A stretch of 64,000 bases of DNA from Cellulosimicrobium sp. Marseille-Q4280 (GCF_943181405.1 NZ_CALPBY010000002.1:620001-684000), one strand, 5' to 3'; positions 8,741 to 20,393 are shown, counted from the first letter of the stretch. The notes: a model not told the origin generated them from the sequence alone. Numbers and translations: made by a program.

Positions 8741-10903
8741 GTGAACGCGTTGTCCCCTGCTCACACGCCCCTGGACTGGACGGACCTGGACGACCGGGCC
8801 GTCAAGGCGATCAAGGCGCTCGCCGCCGACGCCGTGGAGAAGGTCGGGAACGGCCACCCGGGCACGGCGATCTCGCTGGCACCCGCGGCCTACCTGCTGT
8901 TCCAGAAGGTCATGCGCCACGACCCGGCGGACTCCCACTGGGTCGGCCGCGACCGCTTCGTGCTGTCGGCGGGCCACTCGTCGCTCACGCTGTACCTGCA
9001 GCTGTTCCTCGCCGGCTACGGCCTGGAGATGGAGGACATCGCCGCGCTGCGCACGTGGGGGTCGAAGACCCCGGGCCACCCCGAGTACAAGCACACCAAC
9101 GGCGTCGAGATCACGACCGGGCCGCTCGGCCAGGGTCTCGCGTCCGCCGTCGGCATGGCCTTCGCGTCCCGCCGCGAGCGCGGCCTGCTCGACCCGAACG
9201 CGGCGCCGGGCGAGTCGCCCTTCGACCACCACGTGTACGTCATCGCCTCCGACGGCGACCTGCAGGAGGGCGTGACGTCCGAGGCGTCCTCGCTCGCGGG
9301 CCACCAGCAGCTCGGCAACCTCGTGGTGATCTGGGACGACAACAAGATCTCGATCGAGGACGACACCGACATCGCCTTCACCGAGGACGTGCTCGCGCGC
9401 TACGAGGCCTACGGCTGGCACACCCAGCGCGTGGACTTCACGAACGGCGGCACGGGCTACGCCGAGGACGTCGACGCACTCTCCGCGGCCCTCGAGTCCG
9501 CGAGGGCGGAGACCGGCAAGCCCTCGATCATCGCGCTGCGCACGATCATCGGCTGGCCCTCGCCCACCAAGCAGAACACCGGCGGCATCCACGGCTCCGC
9601 GATGGGCGCCGACGAGGTCCGCGGCCTCAAGGTCGAGCTCGGCCTCGACCCCGAGGCGACGTTCGCGATCGACGACGACGTGCTCGCCCACACCCGGTCC
9701 GTCGCCGAGCGCCAGGGCGACCAGCGTGCAGCGTGGGACACCGCCTTCGAGGCCTGGAAGACGGCCAGCCCGTCGGGCGTCGAGCTGCTCGAGCGCCTCA
9801 CGACGCGCACCCTGCCGGACGGCTGGGAGGACTCGCTCCCCGCGTTCGAGCCCGGCAAGGACATCGCGACCCGCGCGGCGTCGGGCAAGGTGCTCACCGC
9901 GCTCAAGGACGTGCTGCCGGAGCTGTGGGGCGGCTCGGCCGACCTCGCGGGCTCGAACAACACGACCATGGACGGCGAGCCGTCGTTCGTGCCCGTCGAG
10001 CACGCGACGAAGAAGTTCCCGGGCCACGAGTACGGCCGCACGCTGCACTTCGGCATCCGCGAGCACGCGATGGGCTCGATCCTCAACGGCATCGTCCTGC
10101 ACGGCGGCACGCGCGCCTACGGCGGCACGTTCCTCACGTTCTCCGACTACATGCGCCCGGCCGTCCGTCTCGCCGCGCTCATGCAGATCCCGTCGACGTT
10201 CGTGTGGACGCACGACTCCATCGGCCTCGGCGAGGACGGACCGACGCACCAGCCGATCGAGCACCTCGCGGCGCTGCGCGCCATCCCCGGTCTCGACGTC
10301 GTGCGTCCGGCCGACGCCAACGAGGTCGCGTGGGCCTGGCGCACGATCCTCGAGACGACCGAGCGCCCCGCCGGTCTGATCCTCACGCGCCAGAACGTCC
10401 CGACGTTCCCGCGCGGCACGGACGGCTTCGCGGACGCCTCGGGCACCGCGCGCGGCGGCTACGTGCTCGTCGACGCCGAGGGCACGCCCGACGTCATCCT
10501 GCTCGGAACGGGCTCCGAGGTGCAGCTCGCCGTCGAGGCGCGCGAGCAGCTCGCGGCCGAGGGCGTGCAGGCACGCGTGGTCTCGCTGCCGAGCCGCGAG
10601 TGGTTCGACCTGCAGGACGACGCGTACCGCGAGTCGGTCCTGCCGGCCTCGGTCCGGGCTCGCGTCTCCGTCGAGGCGGGCGTGGCGCAGGGCTGGCGCG
10701 AGCTGGTCGGCGACGCCGGCCGCATCGTGAGCATCGAGCACTACGGTGCGTCGGCCGACTACAAGGTCATCTACCGCGAGTTCGGCATCACGGCCGAGGC
10801 CGTCGCGGCCGCCGCGCGCGAGTCGATCGGCGCGGCGCGCGGTGGCGACGCACCCGGCGGGCCCGCGAAGCCCGTCGAGGGCGGCACTGGCGACCTCGCC
10901 TGA
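8741..10903 (+). CDS. tkt: Transketolase
   Basis: Thiamine-diphosphate enzyme that moves two-carbon units between sugar phosphates in the non-oxidative pentose phosphate pathway. 720 residues. The TPP motif starts at [14 protein letters not shown] and ends about 30 residues later at WDDNKISIE; substrate-binding blocks are [16 protein letters not shown] and [15 protein letters not shown]. It begins with GTG 8741. The C-terminus carries a Gly/Pro-rich extension of about 20 residues ([14 protein letters not shown]) not needed for catalysis. It is the first gene of tkt-tal-zwf-opcA-pgl. Confidence 0.96.
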   Translation: MNALSPAHTPLDWTDLDDRAVKAIKALAADAVEKVGNGHPGTAISLAPAAYLLFQKVMRHDPADSHWVGRDRFVLSAGHSSLTLYLQLFLAGYGLEMEDIAALRTWGSKTPGHPEYKHTNGVEITTGPLGQGLASAVGMAFASRRERGLLDPNAAPGESPFDHHVYVIASDGDLQEGVTSEASSLAGHQQLGNLVVIWDDNKISIEDDTDIAFTEDVLARYEAYGWHTQRVDFTNGGTGYAEDVDALSAALESARAETGKPSIIALRTIIGWPSPTKQNTGGIHGSAMGADEVRGLKVELGLDPEATFAIDDDVLAHTRSVAERQGDQRAAWDTAFEAWKTASPSGVELLERLTTRTLPDGWEDSLPAFEPGKDIATRAASGKVLTALKDVLPELWGGSADLAGSNNTTMDGEPSFVPVEHATKKFPGHEYGRTLHFGIREHAMGSILNGIVLHGGTRAYGGTFLTFSDYMRPAVRLAALMQIPSTFVWTHDSIGLGEDGPTHQPIEHLAALRAIPGLDVVRPADANEVAWAWRTILETTERPAGLILTRQNVPTFPRGTDGFADASGTARGGYVLVDAEGTPDVILLGTGSEVQLAVEAREQLAAEGVQARVVSLPSREWFDLQDDAYRESVLPASVRARVSVEAGVAQGWRELVGDAGRIVSIEHYGASADYKVIYREFGITAEAVAAAARESIGAARGGDAPGGPAKPVEGGTGDLA

Positions 10904-10916
10904 CCGACCGTAGATT

Positions 10917-10952
10917 CCGAGGTGGGGCCCCGGTCCCGGCGCCCCACCTCGG
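10917..10952 (+). terminator. Perfect 12-bp inverted repeat after tkt
   Basis: CCGAGGTGGGGC (10917-10928) pairs perfectly with 10941-10952 across a 12-nt loop, 13 bases after the tkt stop. No U-run follows. It may attenuate transcription into tal or protect the tkt 3' end. A second 7-bp hairpin lies at 10960-10980. Confidence 0.55.
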
Positions 10953-11045
10953 ACCTGCGCCACGGGTCACGCGCCCGTGGCACCGCGCCGGGACGGACCG
11001 CCGGGGTCGACGAGGCCCCGTCGAGGTACCACGAGAGGACCCCTG

Positions 11046-12188
11046 ATGACGCAGACCACCGTCCCCGGACCGATCGAGCAGCTCACGCAGGCGGGGGTGT
11101 CGATCTGGCTCGACGACCTCTCCCGCGAGCGCCTGCGCTCGGGCAACCTCGCTGACCTCGTCGCCACGCGCGGCGTCGTCGGCGTGACGACGAACCCCAC
11201 GATCTTCGCCGCCGCCCTGTCGAAGGGCGACGCCTACGACGCGCAGCTCGCCGAGCTCGCGCCGGCCGGCACCGACGCCGCGGCCGTGGAGGCCGCCGTC
11301 GAGCGCATCACGACCGACGACGTGCGCGCGGCCGCAGACCTCCTGCGCCCGCTGTACGACGCCACCGACGGCGTCGACGGTCGCGTCTCGATCGAGGTCG
11401 ACCCGCGGCTCGCGAACGAGGACGCCGCGGCCACGGTGGAGGTCGCCGAGCGCCTGTGGCGCACGATCGACCGGCCCAACGTCTTCATCAAGATCCCGGC
11501 GACCCTCCCGGGCCTCGAGGCGATCACGCAGACCCTCGCCCAGGGCATCAGCGTCAACGTCACGCTGATCTTCTCGCTCGAGCGCTACCGCGCTGTCATG
11601 GACGCGTTCGCGACGGGCCTGGAGCAGGCGCGCGCGGCAGGAATCGACCTCGGTCCGATCGGCTCGGTCGCGTCCTTCTTCGTCTCGCGCGTGGACACGG
11701 CGGTGGACGCCGCCCTGGAGAAGGTCGGCAGCCCGGAGGCGCTGGACCTGCGCGGCCAGGCCGCGGTCGCCAACGCACGCCTCGCGTTCGAGGCCTACGA
11801 GGAGTTCAGCGGCACGGACCGCTGGCGCTCGCTCGCCGCGGCCGGCGCCCGCCCGCAGCGCCCGCTCTGGGCGTCCACCGGCGTCAAGAACCCGGAGTAC
11901 CGCGACACGATGTACGTCGACGAGCTCGTGACCGACGGCGTCGTGAACACCATGCCCGAGGGCACCCTCCAGGCGTTCGCGGACCACGGCGTCGTGACCG
12001 GCGACACGGTGACGGGCACGGCCGCCGCGGCCCGGCGCACGGTCGAGACGGTCGAGTCGTTCGGCGTCTCGCTCACCGAGGTGACCGCCCGCCTCGAGGC
12101 CGAGGGCGTGCGCAAGTTCGAGGACAGCTGGACCGAGCTCCTCGAGACCACCGCCGAGAACCTGCGCAAGGCCGCCGGCCAGGGCTGA
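11046..12188 (+). CDS. tal: Transaldolase
   Basis: Transfers dihydroxyacetone between sugar phosphates by a Schiff-base mechanism. 380 residues, the length of the actinobacterial/cyanobacterial long transaldolase subfamily. [13 protein letters not shown] (phosphate and substrate loop), [13 protein letters not shown] (the Lys of IKIPAT is the expected Schiff-base lysine), [11 protein letters not shown] and [12 protein letters not shown] are diagnostic. A GAGAGGA ribosome site precedes the ATG by about 6 bases. It is separated from tkt by 142 bp that contain two hairpins and from zwf by 106 bp. Confidence 0.96.
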   Translation: MTQTTVPGPIEQLTQAGVSIWLDDLSRERLRSGNLADLVATRGVVGVTTNPTIFAAALSKGDAYDAQLAELAPAGTDAAAVEAAVERITTDDVRAAADLLRPLYDATDGVDGRVSIEVDPRLANEDAAATVEVAERLWRTIDRPNVFIKIPATLPGLEAITQTLAQGISVNVTLIFSLERYRAVMDAFATGLEQARAAGIDLGPIGSVASFFVSRVDTAVDAALEKVGSPEALDLRGQAAVANARLAFEAYEEFSGTDRWRSLAAAGARPQRPLWASTGVKNPEYRDTMYVDELVTDGVVNTMPEGTLQAFADHGVVTGDTVTGTAAAARRTVETVESFGVSLTEVTARLEAEGVRKFEDSWTELLETTAENLRKAAGQG

Positions 12189-12218
12189 CGCCCGTCCCGG
12201 TCCGCGAGCAGCCCCACG

Positions 12219-12254
12219 GGCGTGCCGCGTCCCCTCCTAGGATCGCGGCACGCC
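12219..12254 (+). promoter_or_regulatory. 11-bp inverted repeat with TAGGAT in its loop, before zwf
   Basis: GGCGTGCCGCG (12219-12229) pairs perfectly with 12244-12254; the 14-nt loop ends in TAGGAT (12238-12243), a good actinobacterial -10. The element could be a tal 3' hairpin, a zwf promoter under a palindromic operator, or both. zwf starts 40 bases downstream. Confidence 0.45.
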
Positions 12255-12294
12255 TCAGACCTCTCCTCTCCTTCGAACGGAACGGTGCCACCAG

Positions 12295-13836
12295 GTGAGA
12301 CCGGCCAAGATCACGGCAGAGCACAACCCCCTGCGCGACCCCCTCGACCTGCGACTGCCTCGCATCGCGGGCCCGTGCGGGCTCGTCATCTTCGGCGTGA
12401 CGGGTGACCTCGCGCGCAAGAAGCTCATGCCCGCGGTGTACGACCTCGCGAACCGCGGCCTCCTCCCCCCGGGCTTCGCCCTCACCGGTTTCGCGCGCCG
12501 CGACTGGGAGGACCAGGACTTCGCCCAGGTCGTCCACGACGCGGTCAAGGAGCACGCGCGCACCCCGTTCCGCGAGGCGACGTGGCGCCAGCTCGCGGAG
12601 GGCATCCGCTTCGTGCAGGGCTCGTTCGACGACGACGACGCGTTCGAGCGCCTGCGCGAGACCGTCGAGACGCTCGACGCGGAGCGCGGCACGGGCGGCA
12701 ACCACGCCTTCTACCTCTCGGTCCCCCCGGGCGCGTTCCCGGTCGTCTGCCGCCAGCTCGCCGAGTCCGGTCTCTCGCGCTCCGAGGGCGACGCCTGGCG
12801 CCGGGTGGTCATCGAGAAGCCGTTCGGGCACGACCTGGAGAGCGCGCGCGAGCTCGACGCGGTCGTCTCCGAGGTCTTCCCGCCGGACTCCGTCTTCCGC
12901 ATCGACCACTACCTCGGCAAGGAGACGGTCCAGAACCTCCTCGCCCTGCGTTTCGCGAACCAGATGTTCGAGCCGATCTGGAACGCGCACTACGTCGACC
13001 ACGTGCAGATCACCATGGCCGAGGACATCGGCATCGGCGGTCGCGCGGGCTACTACGACGGCATCGGCGCCGCGCGGGACGTCATCCAGAACCACCTGCT
13101 GCAGCTCCTCGCGCTCGTCGCCATGGAGGAGCCCGTCTCGTTCGACGCCCCCTCGCTGCGTGCCGAGAAGATCAAGGCGCTGTCGTCCGTCCGGCTGCCG
13201 CGCGAGCTGTCGCGGCACACCGCGCGGGGCCAGTACGCCGCCGGTCTGCAGGGCGGCGAGGAGGTCATCGGCTTCCTCGACGAGGACGGCATCTCCCCCG
13301 ACTCCAAGACCGAGACCTACGCCGCGGTCCGCGTCGACATCGACAACCGCCGCTGGGCCGGCGTGCCGTTCTACCTGCGCACCGGCAAGCGCCTCGGGCG
13401 CCGCGTGACCGAGGTCGCGGTCGTGTTCAAGAAGGCGCCGCACCTGCCGTTCGAGACGTCGCAGGCGTCCGACCTCGGCAACAACGCCCTCGTCATCCGC
13501 GTGCAGCCCGACGAGGGCGTGACGATGCGCTTCGGCGCCAAGGTCCCCGGGACGGCGATGGAGGTCCGCGACGTCACGATGGACTTCGGCTACGGCCACG
13601 CCTTCACGGAGTCCTCCCCCGAGGCCTACGAACGCCTGATCCTCGACGTCCTGCTCGGCGACCCGCCGCTGTTCCCCACGCGCGAGGAGGTCGAGCTGTC
13701 GTGGAAGATCCTCGACCCGATCACCGCGCACTGGGCCGCGAAGGGCAGGCCCGAGCAGTACCGCTCCGGCACCTGGGGCCCCGCGTCCGCCGACGAGATG
13801 CTCGCACGCGACGGCCGCTCGTGGCGGCGCCCGTGA
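12295..13836 (+). CDS. zwf: Glucose-6-phosphate 1-dehydrogenase
   Basis: Oxidises glucose 6-phosphate to 6-phosphogluconolactone with NADP, the entry to the oxidative pentose phosphate pathway. 513 residues. The nucleotide fingerprint is GVTGDLARKKLMPA near residue 34, and the catalytic His lies in RIDHYLGKETVQN (about residue 203). The GTG at 12295 is the only reasonable start. It is followed by opcA, its assembly and activation factor, in the same operon. Confidence 0.96.
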   Translation: MRPAKITAEHNPLRDPLDLRLPRIAGPCGLVIFGVTGDLARKKLMPAVYDLANRGLLPPGFALTGFARRDWEDQDFAQVVHDAVKEHARTPFREATWRQLAEGIRFVQGSFDDDDAFERLRETVETLDAERGTGGNHAFYLSVPPGAFPVVCRQLAESGLSRSEGDAWRRVVIEKPFGHDLESARELDAVVSEVFPPDSVFRIDHYLGKETVQNLLALRFANQMFEPIWNAHYVDHVQITMAEDIGIGGRAGYYDGIGAARDVIQNHLLQLLALVAMEEPVSFDAPSLRAEKIKALSSVRLPRELSRHTARGQYAAGLQGGEEVIGFLDEDGISPDSKTETYAAVRVDIDNRRWAGVPFYLRTGKRLGRRVTEVAVVFKKAPHLPFETSQASDLGNNALVIRVQPDEGVTMRFGAKVPGTAMEVRDVTMDFGYGHAFTESSPEAYERLILDVLLGDPPLFPTREEVELSWKILDPITAHWAAKGRPEQYRSGTWGPASADEMLARDGRSWRRP

Positions 13837-13951
13837 GCCCCCGCAGCCGCTCGCGCCACCCCGCCGACCGCGCCGACCGCGCCGCCGGACGGCACCGACC
13901 CGCGCGTCACCCGGCGCGCACCGCCAGCACGCGACCGGGGAGGACCCCGCG

Positions 13952-14869
13952 ATGATCATCGACCTGCCCGACACCACGACGAACGCGGTGAACAAGCGCC
14001 TCGTGCGCCTCCGGGACGAGGGCGGCGCGATCGCCCTCGGTCGTGTCCTGACCCTCGTCGTCATCGCGCGCGAGTCCGACGTGGAGACGTCGATCGAGGC
14101 CGCGAACGACGCGAGCCGTGAGCACCCCTGCCGGGTCGTGGTCGTGGCTCCCGCGACGCGCGGCAGCAGCGCGCGTCTCGACGCCCAGATCCGCGTCGGC
14201 GGGGACGCCGGCGCGTCGGAGGTCGTCGTGCTGCGCACCTCCGGTCCGCTGCACGAGCACGCCGACACCCTCGTCATGCCGCTGCTCCTGCCCGACGCAC
14301 CGATCGTCGTGTGGTGGCCCGGCGAGCCGCCGGCCTCGCCCGACGACGACCCCGTCGGCGCGATGGCGCAGCGCCGCATCACCGACTCGATCACGGCGAA
14401 GGACCCCGCGGCCACGCTCGCGGCGCTCGCGACCACCTACGGCCCCGGCGACTCGGACCTGGCCTGGGCGCGCGTCACGCTGTGGCGCGGGCTCATCGCC
14501 GCCGCGCTCGACCAGCCGCCGTACGACCCCGTGACGAGCGTGACCGTCGAGGGGCAGGCGAAGCACACGTCGCTCGACCTGCTCGCCGCGTGGCTCGGTC
14601 AGCGCCTGCGCTGCCCCGCGGAGGTCGTGCGACGCCGGGGCGCCGAGGCGATCACGCGCGTGACGCTCGAGCGCAAGAGCGGTCCCGTCGTCCTCGACCG
14701 GCCCGACGGCCGCACCGTCACGATCAGCCAGCCCGGCAAGCCGGACCGCCGGGTCGCCCTGCCGATCCGCACGCTCAGCGAGGCCCTCATCGAGGAGCTG
14801 CGACGCCTCGACCCCGACGAGATCTACGGCGAGGTGCTGACCAAGGGGCTCACCAAGGTGGGCGCGTGA
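13952..14869 (+). CDS. opcA: Glucose-6-phosphate dehydrogenase assembly protein OpcA
   Basis: OpcA promotes oligomerisation and activity of Zwf in cyanobacteria and actinobacteria. 305 residues. N-terminal TTTNAVNKRLVRLRDEGGA and central LLPDAPIVVWWPGEPP are typical of the family. A GGGGAGGA ribosome site sits 8 bases before the ATG. The stop overlaps the GTG of pgl (GTGA), so the two are translationally coupled. The gap of 115 bp to zwf has no hairpin as strong as those after tkt and tal. Confidence 0.95.
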   Translation: MIIDLPDTTTNAVNKRLVRLRDEGGAIALGRVLTLVVIARESDVETSIEAANDASREHPCRVVVVAPATRGSSARLDAQIRVGGDAGASEVVVLRTSGPLHEHADTLVMPLLLPDAPIVVWWPGEPPASPDDDPVGAMAQRRITDSITAKDPAATLAALATTYGPGDSDLAWARVTLWRGLIAAALDQPPYDPVTSVTVEGQAKHTSLDLLAAWLGQRLRCPAEVVRRRGAEAITRVTLERKSGPVVLDRPDGRTVTISQPGKPDRRVALPIRTLSEALIEELRRLDPDEIYGEVLTKGLTKVGA

Positions 14870-15678
14870 GCGGCGACGGCACCGTGACCCACGGGACTGC
14901 CCACGCCTCGCACGCACGCCTCGTCGTCGTGCACCCGGACGGCACCGTCCTCGCCGAGGCCGTCGCCTCGCGCCTCGTGACGCGTCTCCTCGACGTGCAG
15001 TCGACGCGCCGCCCCGTGCACGTCGTCCTGACGGGCGGGACGGTCGGGATCGCGAGCCTCGCGGCCCTCGCGCGCCACCCGGCGCGCGACGCCGTCGACT
15101 GGTCCGGCGTGCACCTGTGGTGGGGGGACGAGCGCTTCCTCGCGTCCGGAGACCCGGACCGCAACGAGACGCAGGCCCGGGACGCGCTCCTCGCCCACCT
15201 CCCGCACCTCCCCGCGGAGAACGTGCACCCGATGCCGGCGGCCGACGTCGTCGCGACGCTGGAGGACTCCGCGGCGCGGTACGCGGAAGAGCTCGCCGCG
15301 CACGCCGTCGGCGGCTCGGCCGTCCCGGAGTTCGACGTCCTGCTCCTCGGGATGGGACCGGACGGTCACGTCGCCTCGTTGTTCCCCGGCCACCCCGGCC
15401 TGGACGTGTCAGGGGTGCCGACGGCGGGTGTGCACGGGTCGCCGAAGCCTCCGCCGGAGCGCGTGACCCTGACGTTCGAGGCCCTCACGGCCGCGCGCCA
15501 GGTGTGGGTCGTCGCGGCGGGCGCGGAGAAGGCGCCGGCAGTGGCGTCGGCGCTCGGCGGCGCAGACCGGCACGACACCCCCGCTGCCGCCGTCGCGGGG
15601 ACCGAGCGCACGCTCTGGCTCGTCGACGTCGCGGCAGCCGGGACCGGCGACGCGGCCGAGGTCAGCGCGAAGGGCTAG
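14866..15678 (+). CDS. pgl: 6-phosphogluconolactonase
   Basis: Hydrolyses 6-phosphogluconolactone, the step after Zwf. 270 residues in the NagB/Pgl fold. Family blocks are VVLTGGTVGIASL (phosphate loop), LWWGDERFLASGDPDRNETQA, containing the catalytic-site DER, and DVLLLGMGPDGHVASLFPGH. The GTG start overlaps the opcA stop. It is the last gene of the operon and is followed by a bidirectional terminator. Confidence 0.94.
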   Translation: MSGDGTVTHGTAHASHARLVVVHPDGTVLAEAVASRLVTRLLDVQSTRRPVHVVLTGGTVGIASLAALARHPARDAVDWSGVHLWWGDERFLASGDPDRNETQARDALLAHLPHLPAENVHPMPAADVVATLEDSAARYAEELAAHAVGGSAVPEFDVLLLGMGPDGHVASLFPGHPGLDVSGVPTAGVHGSPKPPPERVTLTFEALTAARQVWVVAAGAEKAPAVASALGGADRHDTPAAAVAGTERTLWLVDVAAAGTGDAAEVSAKG

Positions 15679-15739
15679 ACCCGGTCCGTCCGTGTGCGCG
15701 GCGTGGGACGACGCACCTCCCGGCCACGCACCCCACGAC

Positions 15740-15781
15740 GACGGCCCGCCTCCCCACGCTCGGCGTGGAGGGGCGGGCCGT
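15740..15781. terminator. Bidirectional terminator between pgl and rbpA
   Basis: A 19-bp GC-rich stem (15741-15759 with 15763-15781, two non-Watson-Crick positions) around a TCG loop lies between the convergent genes pgl and rbpA, with weak T-richness after it on the plus strand. Confidence 0.75.
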
Positions 15782-15855
15782 CCCGTTCGGGTCTCCTCGG
15801 GGGACGCCTGCGTCCCGCGACCCGGTGACGCGTGACGCGGAGCCTGCAGGTGTTC

Positions 15856-16203
15856 TCAGCGTCCGCGGCGGGCGCGCAGCGCGGCCAGGGCCTCGTCGAG
15901 GATCGCGACGCCGTCCTCGTCGGAGCGCCGCTCCTTCACGTACGCGAGGTGCGTCTTGTAGGGCTCGTTGCGCACCGGGACCGGCGGATTCTCGGGGTCC
16001 TGGCCGGCGGGGAAGCCGCACCGCGGGCAGTCCCAGGTCTCGGGCGCCTGGATGTCGGCCTCCGACGAGAAGCTGGGCCGGGTCTCGTGGCCGTTGGCGC
16101 ACCAGTACGAGACCCCGAACCGGGGAGCCATGTCGCCGCGCTCGGACTCGCCGAGCGGTCCGGCCCCCACCCGCGACCCGCGGATCGCGCTACCACCTGC
16201 CAC
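15856..16203 (-). CDS. rbpA: RNA polymerase-binding protein RbpA
   Basis: Actinobacteria-specific factor that binds the primary sigma factor and core polymerase and stabilises the open complex. 115 residues from GTG 16203, which follows a GGGGGAG ribosome site. N-terminal IRGSRVG is the conserved tail that reaches the polymerase cleft. The core has metal-ligand candidates Cys35, His39, Cys59 and Cys62 (YWCANGHET and CPRCGFPAG). The C-terminus HLAYVKERRSDEDGVAILDE is the sigma-interaction helix. An upstream ATG would add 19 residues with no family similarity. Confidence 0.94.
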   Translation of the reverse strand: MAGGSAIRGSRVGAGPLGESERGDMAPRFGVSYWCANGHETRPSFSSEADIQAPETWDCPRCGFPAGQDPENPPVPVRNEPYKTHLAYVKERRSDEDGVAILDEALAALRARRGR

Positions 16204-16273
16204 GTCTACTCCCCCGTCATGCGTGCCACCGTCGGCACCCGGTCGTTGCAGGCGGAGCACCTCGCCCCGCCCG

Positions 16274-16297
16274 ACGCCGCCCCGTCCAGGGCGGCGT
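16274..16297 (-). terminator. Terminator-like hairpin after secG
   Basis: A perfect 9-bp stem (ACGCCGCCC on the plus strand) with a 6-nt loop begins 3 bases after the secG stop. Confidence 0.55.
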
Positions 16298-16299
16298 GG

Positions 16300-16542
16300 T
16301 CAGCTCACCTTCTGGATCAGACCCAGCAGGACGATGACGACGGCCCAGACGAGCGCGAAGGTCACCGTGATGCGGTTGAGGTTGCGCTCGGCGACGCCGG
16401 AGCTGCCCACGGAGCTCGAGATCCCGCCGCCGAACATGTCGGAGAGGCCGCCGCCCTTTCCCTTGTGCATGAGCACGAGCAGGGTGAGGAAGCCGCTGGT
16501 GAGAACCAGCAGGATCTGGAGGATGATGCGCAGCACGTCCAC
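16300..16542 (-). CDS. secG: Preprotein translocase subunit SecG
   Basis: Small membrane subunit of SecYEG. 80 residues with two transmembrane helices (about 4-25 and 58-76) joined by the conserved glycine-rich cytoplasmic loop HKGKGGGLSDMFGGG. Normal length and order for actinobacteria, downstream of tpiA. A -10 candidate TACTCT lies at 16636-16641, suggesting its own promoter with a leader of about 90 nt. Confidence 0.95.
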   Translation of the reverse strand: MDVLRIILQILLVLTSGFLTLLVLMHKGKGGGLSDMFGGGISSSVGSSGVAERNLNRITVTFALVWAVVIVLLGLIQKVS

Positions 16543-16741
16543 GAGTACGTCCTTGAGGCTCAGGGCCGGCTCGACGAGGTCGAGGGCGACCGCACGGTTG
16601 TCGTGCGCAGGCCGTGGCCTGCCGCACAGGGGACAAGAGTAGGCGACGCAAGGCCACCACGGCCAACCTCCGCCGAGGCGTCTCGCGTGCTGGCCACCGC
16701 GGCCCGTCCGCGCGAGGCGGACGCGGACGCGAGGCGGGGCA

Positions 16742-16779
16742 CCGCGGTCCCCGGTCGCACGAGCGACCGGGGACCGCGG
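16742..16779 (-). terminator. Terminator of the gap-pgk-tpiA operon
   Basis: A perfect 17-bp stem (16742-16758 with 16763-16779) with loop ACGA begins 8 bases after the tpiA stop. Confidence 0.8.
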
Positions 16780-16786
16780 GCACGGG

Positions 16787-17578
16787 TCACGCGGTCGCGT
16801 GCGCCTGGTAGCGGGCGATCTTCGCGAACTCCTCGGGGTCGAGGCTCGCGCCGCCGACGAGCGCGCCGTCGACGTCGGGCTGCGCCATGATCGCCGCGAC
16901 GTTCGACGACTTCACGGACCCGCCGTAGAGGACGCGCGTCGCGGCGGCGACGTCACCGTCGTAGAGGTCGCCGAGGGCACCACGGATCGCGCCGCAGACC
17001 TCCTGCGCGTCCTCGGGCGTCGCGACCTCGCCGGTGCCGATGGCCCAGACGGGCTCGTAGGCGATGACGAGGTCGGCGATCTGCGCCGCCGGGAGACCCG
17101 CCAGCGCACCCTCGACCTGCGCGAGCGTGTAGGCGATCTGCTCGCCCGCCTTGCGGACCTCGAGGCCCTCGCCCACGCAGAGGATCGGCGCGAGGCCCTG
17201 GCCGACGGCCGCGACGATCTTCTCGTTCACGAGCGCGTCCGACTCGCCGTGGTACTGGCGGCGCTCGGAGTGCCCGATCACGACGTAGGAGACACCGAGC
17301 TTCGAGAGCATCGACGCGGAGATCTCGCCGGTGTACGCGCCCTCGGCGTGCGCCGAGACGTCCTGGGCGCCGTACTTCAGCTCGAGCTTGTCGGCGTCGA
17401 CCAGTGTCTGCACGGAGCGCAGGTCCGTGAAGGGCGGGAGCACGGCGACCTCGACGGCCGCGTAGTCGTGCTTGGCGTCCTTGAGGGTCCACGCCAGCTT
17501 CTGCACGGTGTGCGTCGCCTGGTGGTGGTCCAGGTTCATCTTCCAGTTGCCCGCCATGAGCGGGGTGCGGTTCGCCAC
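16787..17578 (-). CDS. tpiA: Triose-phosphate isomerase
   Basis: Interconverts dihydroxyacetone phosphate and glyceraldehyde 3-phosphate. 263 residues. Active-site residues are Asn11 and Lys13 (NWKMN), His103 (IGHSERR) and Glu175 ([11 protein letters not shown]); phosphate loop GGSVKSSN. The GTG at 17578 aligns with the family start and has a GAGAAG ribosome site. It follows pgk by 74 bp with a perfect hairpin between. Confidence 0.97.
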   Translation of the reverse strand: MANRTPLMAGNWKMNLDHHQATHTVQKLAWTLKDAKHDYAAVEVAVLPPFTDLRSVQTLVDADKLELKYGAQDVSAHAEGAYTGEISASMLSKLGVSYVVIGHSERRQYHGESDALVNEKIVAAVGQGLAPILCVGEGLEVRKAGEQIAYTLAQVEGALAGLPAAQIADLVIAYEPVWAIGTGEVATPEDAQEVCGAIRGALGDLYDGDVAAATRVLYGGSVKSSNVAAIMAQPDVDGALVGGASLDPEEFAKIARYQAHATA

Positions 17579-17597
17579 GATCGTCTTCTCTCGTCGT

Positions 17598-17631
17598 GAC
17601 GCGCGGCCCCGGTCCCCCAGGGCCGCGCGTC
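17598..17631 (-). terminator. Intercistronic 12-bp hairpin between pgk and tpiA
   Basis: GACGCGCGGCCC (17598-17609) pairs perfectly with 17620-17631 across a 10-nt loop. It lies between co-directional genes, so it is probably an attenuator or an mRNA-stabilising element rather than an operon end. Confidence 0.6.
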
Positions 17632-17652
17632 GGGGATGTACTAGGGCGGGGT

Positions 17653-18852
17653 TCAGGCCTCGAGGACCGAGATCCCCGGCAGCTCCTTGCCCTCGAGGAA
17701 CTCGAGGCTCGCGCCGCCACCGGTCGAGATGTGGCTGAAGCCGGCCTCGTCGAACCCGAGCGTGCGCACGGCCGCGGCGGAGTCGCCGCCGCCGACGATC
17801 GTGAACGCTCCCTGGGTGGTCGCGTCGACGAGCGCCTGCGCGACGGCACGCGTGCCGCCGGCGAACGCGTCGAACTCGAAGACGCCCATCGGGCCGTTCC
17901 ACACGACCGTCTTCGCGTCGACGATCTTGCTCGCGAACAGCTCGCCCGAGGCGGGACCGATGTCGAGCCCGATCTTGTCAGCGGGGATCGCGTCGGCGGC
18001 GACGACCTCGTGCGGCGAGTCGGCCGCGAACGCGTCCGCCACGACGATGTCGGTCGGCAGGACGATCTCGACGCCGTTCTTCTCGGCGTCGGCGAGGTAG
18101 CCCTTGACCGTCTCGATCTGGTCCGCCTCGAGCAGCGACTTGCCGACCTGGTGGCCCTGCGCCGCGAGGAACGTGAACACCATGCCGCCGCCGATGAGGA
18201 GCCGGTCGGCCTTCGTGAGCAGGTTCGCGATGACCCCGAGCTTGTCGGAGACCTTCGAGCCGCCGAGCACGACGGCGTACGGCCGCTGCGGGTCCTCGGT
18301 AGCGCGCTTGAGGGAGTCGACCTCCTTGAGCACGAGCTGGCCGACGGCGGCGGGCAGCACCTGCGCGACGTCGTAGACCGACGCCTGCTTGCGGTGCACG
18401 ACGCCGAAGCCGTCGGACACGAACGCGTCGGCGAGGCCCGCGAGGTCGTTCGCGAGGGACCGGCGCTCGGCCTCGTCCTTGGAGGTCTCGCGCGCGTCGA
18501 AGCGGATGTTCTCGAGCAGCGCGACCTCGCCCTCGCCGAGACCGGCGACGGTCTCCTGCGCCGACGGGCCGACGACGTCCTCCGCGAGGTGCACCGGCAC
18601 CCCGAGCAGCTCGCCGAGACGGGCCGCGACGGGTGCGAGCGAGTACTTGGCGTCCGGCTCGCCCTTGGGGCGGCCGAGGTGCGCCGTGACGACCACCTTC
18701 GCGCCGGCGTCGGTGAGCCTCTTCAGCGTCGGGAGCGCCGCACGGATGCGGCCGTCGTCCGTGATGGTCGTCCCGTCGAGCGGGACGTTGAAGTCGGAGC
18801 GGACCAGCACGCGCTTGCCGCGCAGGTCGCCCAGGTCGTCGATGGTCTTCAT
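17653..18852 (-). CDS. pgk: Phosphoglycerate kinase
   Basis: Makes ATP from 1,3-bisphosphoglycerate. 399 residues. N-domain substrate block [19 protein letters not shown], the hinge-proximal [10 protein letters not shown] and the C-domain nucleotide loops WNGPMGVFE and GGGDSAAA are all intact. The ATG has a TAGGAG ribosome site 6 bases upstream. Middle gene of gap-pgk-tpiA. Confidence 0.97.
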   Translation of the reverse strand: MKTIDDLGDLRGKRVLVRSDFNVPLDGTTITDDGRIRAALPTLKRLTDAGAKVVVTAHLGRPKGEPDAKYSLAPVAARLGELLGVPVHLAEDVVGPSAQETVAGLGEGEVALLENIRFDARETSKDEAERRSLANDLAGLADAFVSDGFGVVHRKQASVYDVAQVLPAAVGQLVLKEVDSLKRATEDPQRPYAVVLGGSKVSDKLGVIANLLTKADRLLIGGGMVFTFLAAQGHQVGKSLLEADQIETVKGYLADAEKNGVEIVLPTDIVVADAFAADSPHEVVAADAIPADKIGLDIGPASGELFASKIVDAKTVVWNGPMGVFEFDAFAGGTRAVAQALVDATTQGAFTIVGGGDSAAAVRTLGFDEAGFSHISTGGGASLEFLEGKELPGISVLEA

Positions 18853-18920
18853 GCGGTCTCCTACGGTTCGGTCGCCGTCGTGCGGCGCGCGGCTCGGCCG
18901 GCGCGGCCCGCACATGAGGA

Positions 18921-18967
18921 CGTCCGCGTGCGCGTCACCGGCCGTGGCCGGGACGCGCACGCGGACG
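18921..18967 (-). terminator. Intercistronic 16-bp hairpin between gap and pgk
   Basis: CGTCCGCGTGCGCGTC (18921-18936) pairs perfectly with 18952-18967; the 15-nt loop contains a further short complementarity. This is the strongest of the intercistronic repeats in the window. Confidence 0.65.
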
Positions 18968-19004
18968 CATGGTGCTCAGGGCTGGCGCTACGGGAGCGGC
19001 AGGG

Positions 19005-20393
<1,389 letters not shown>

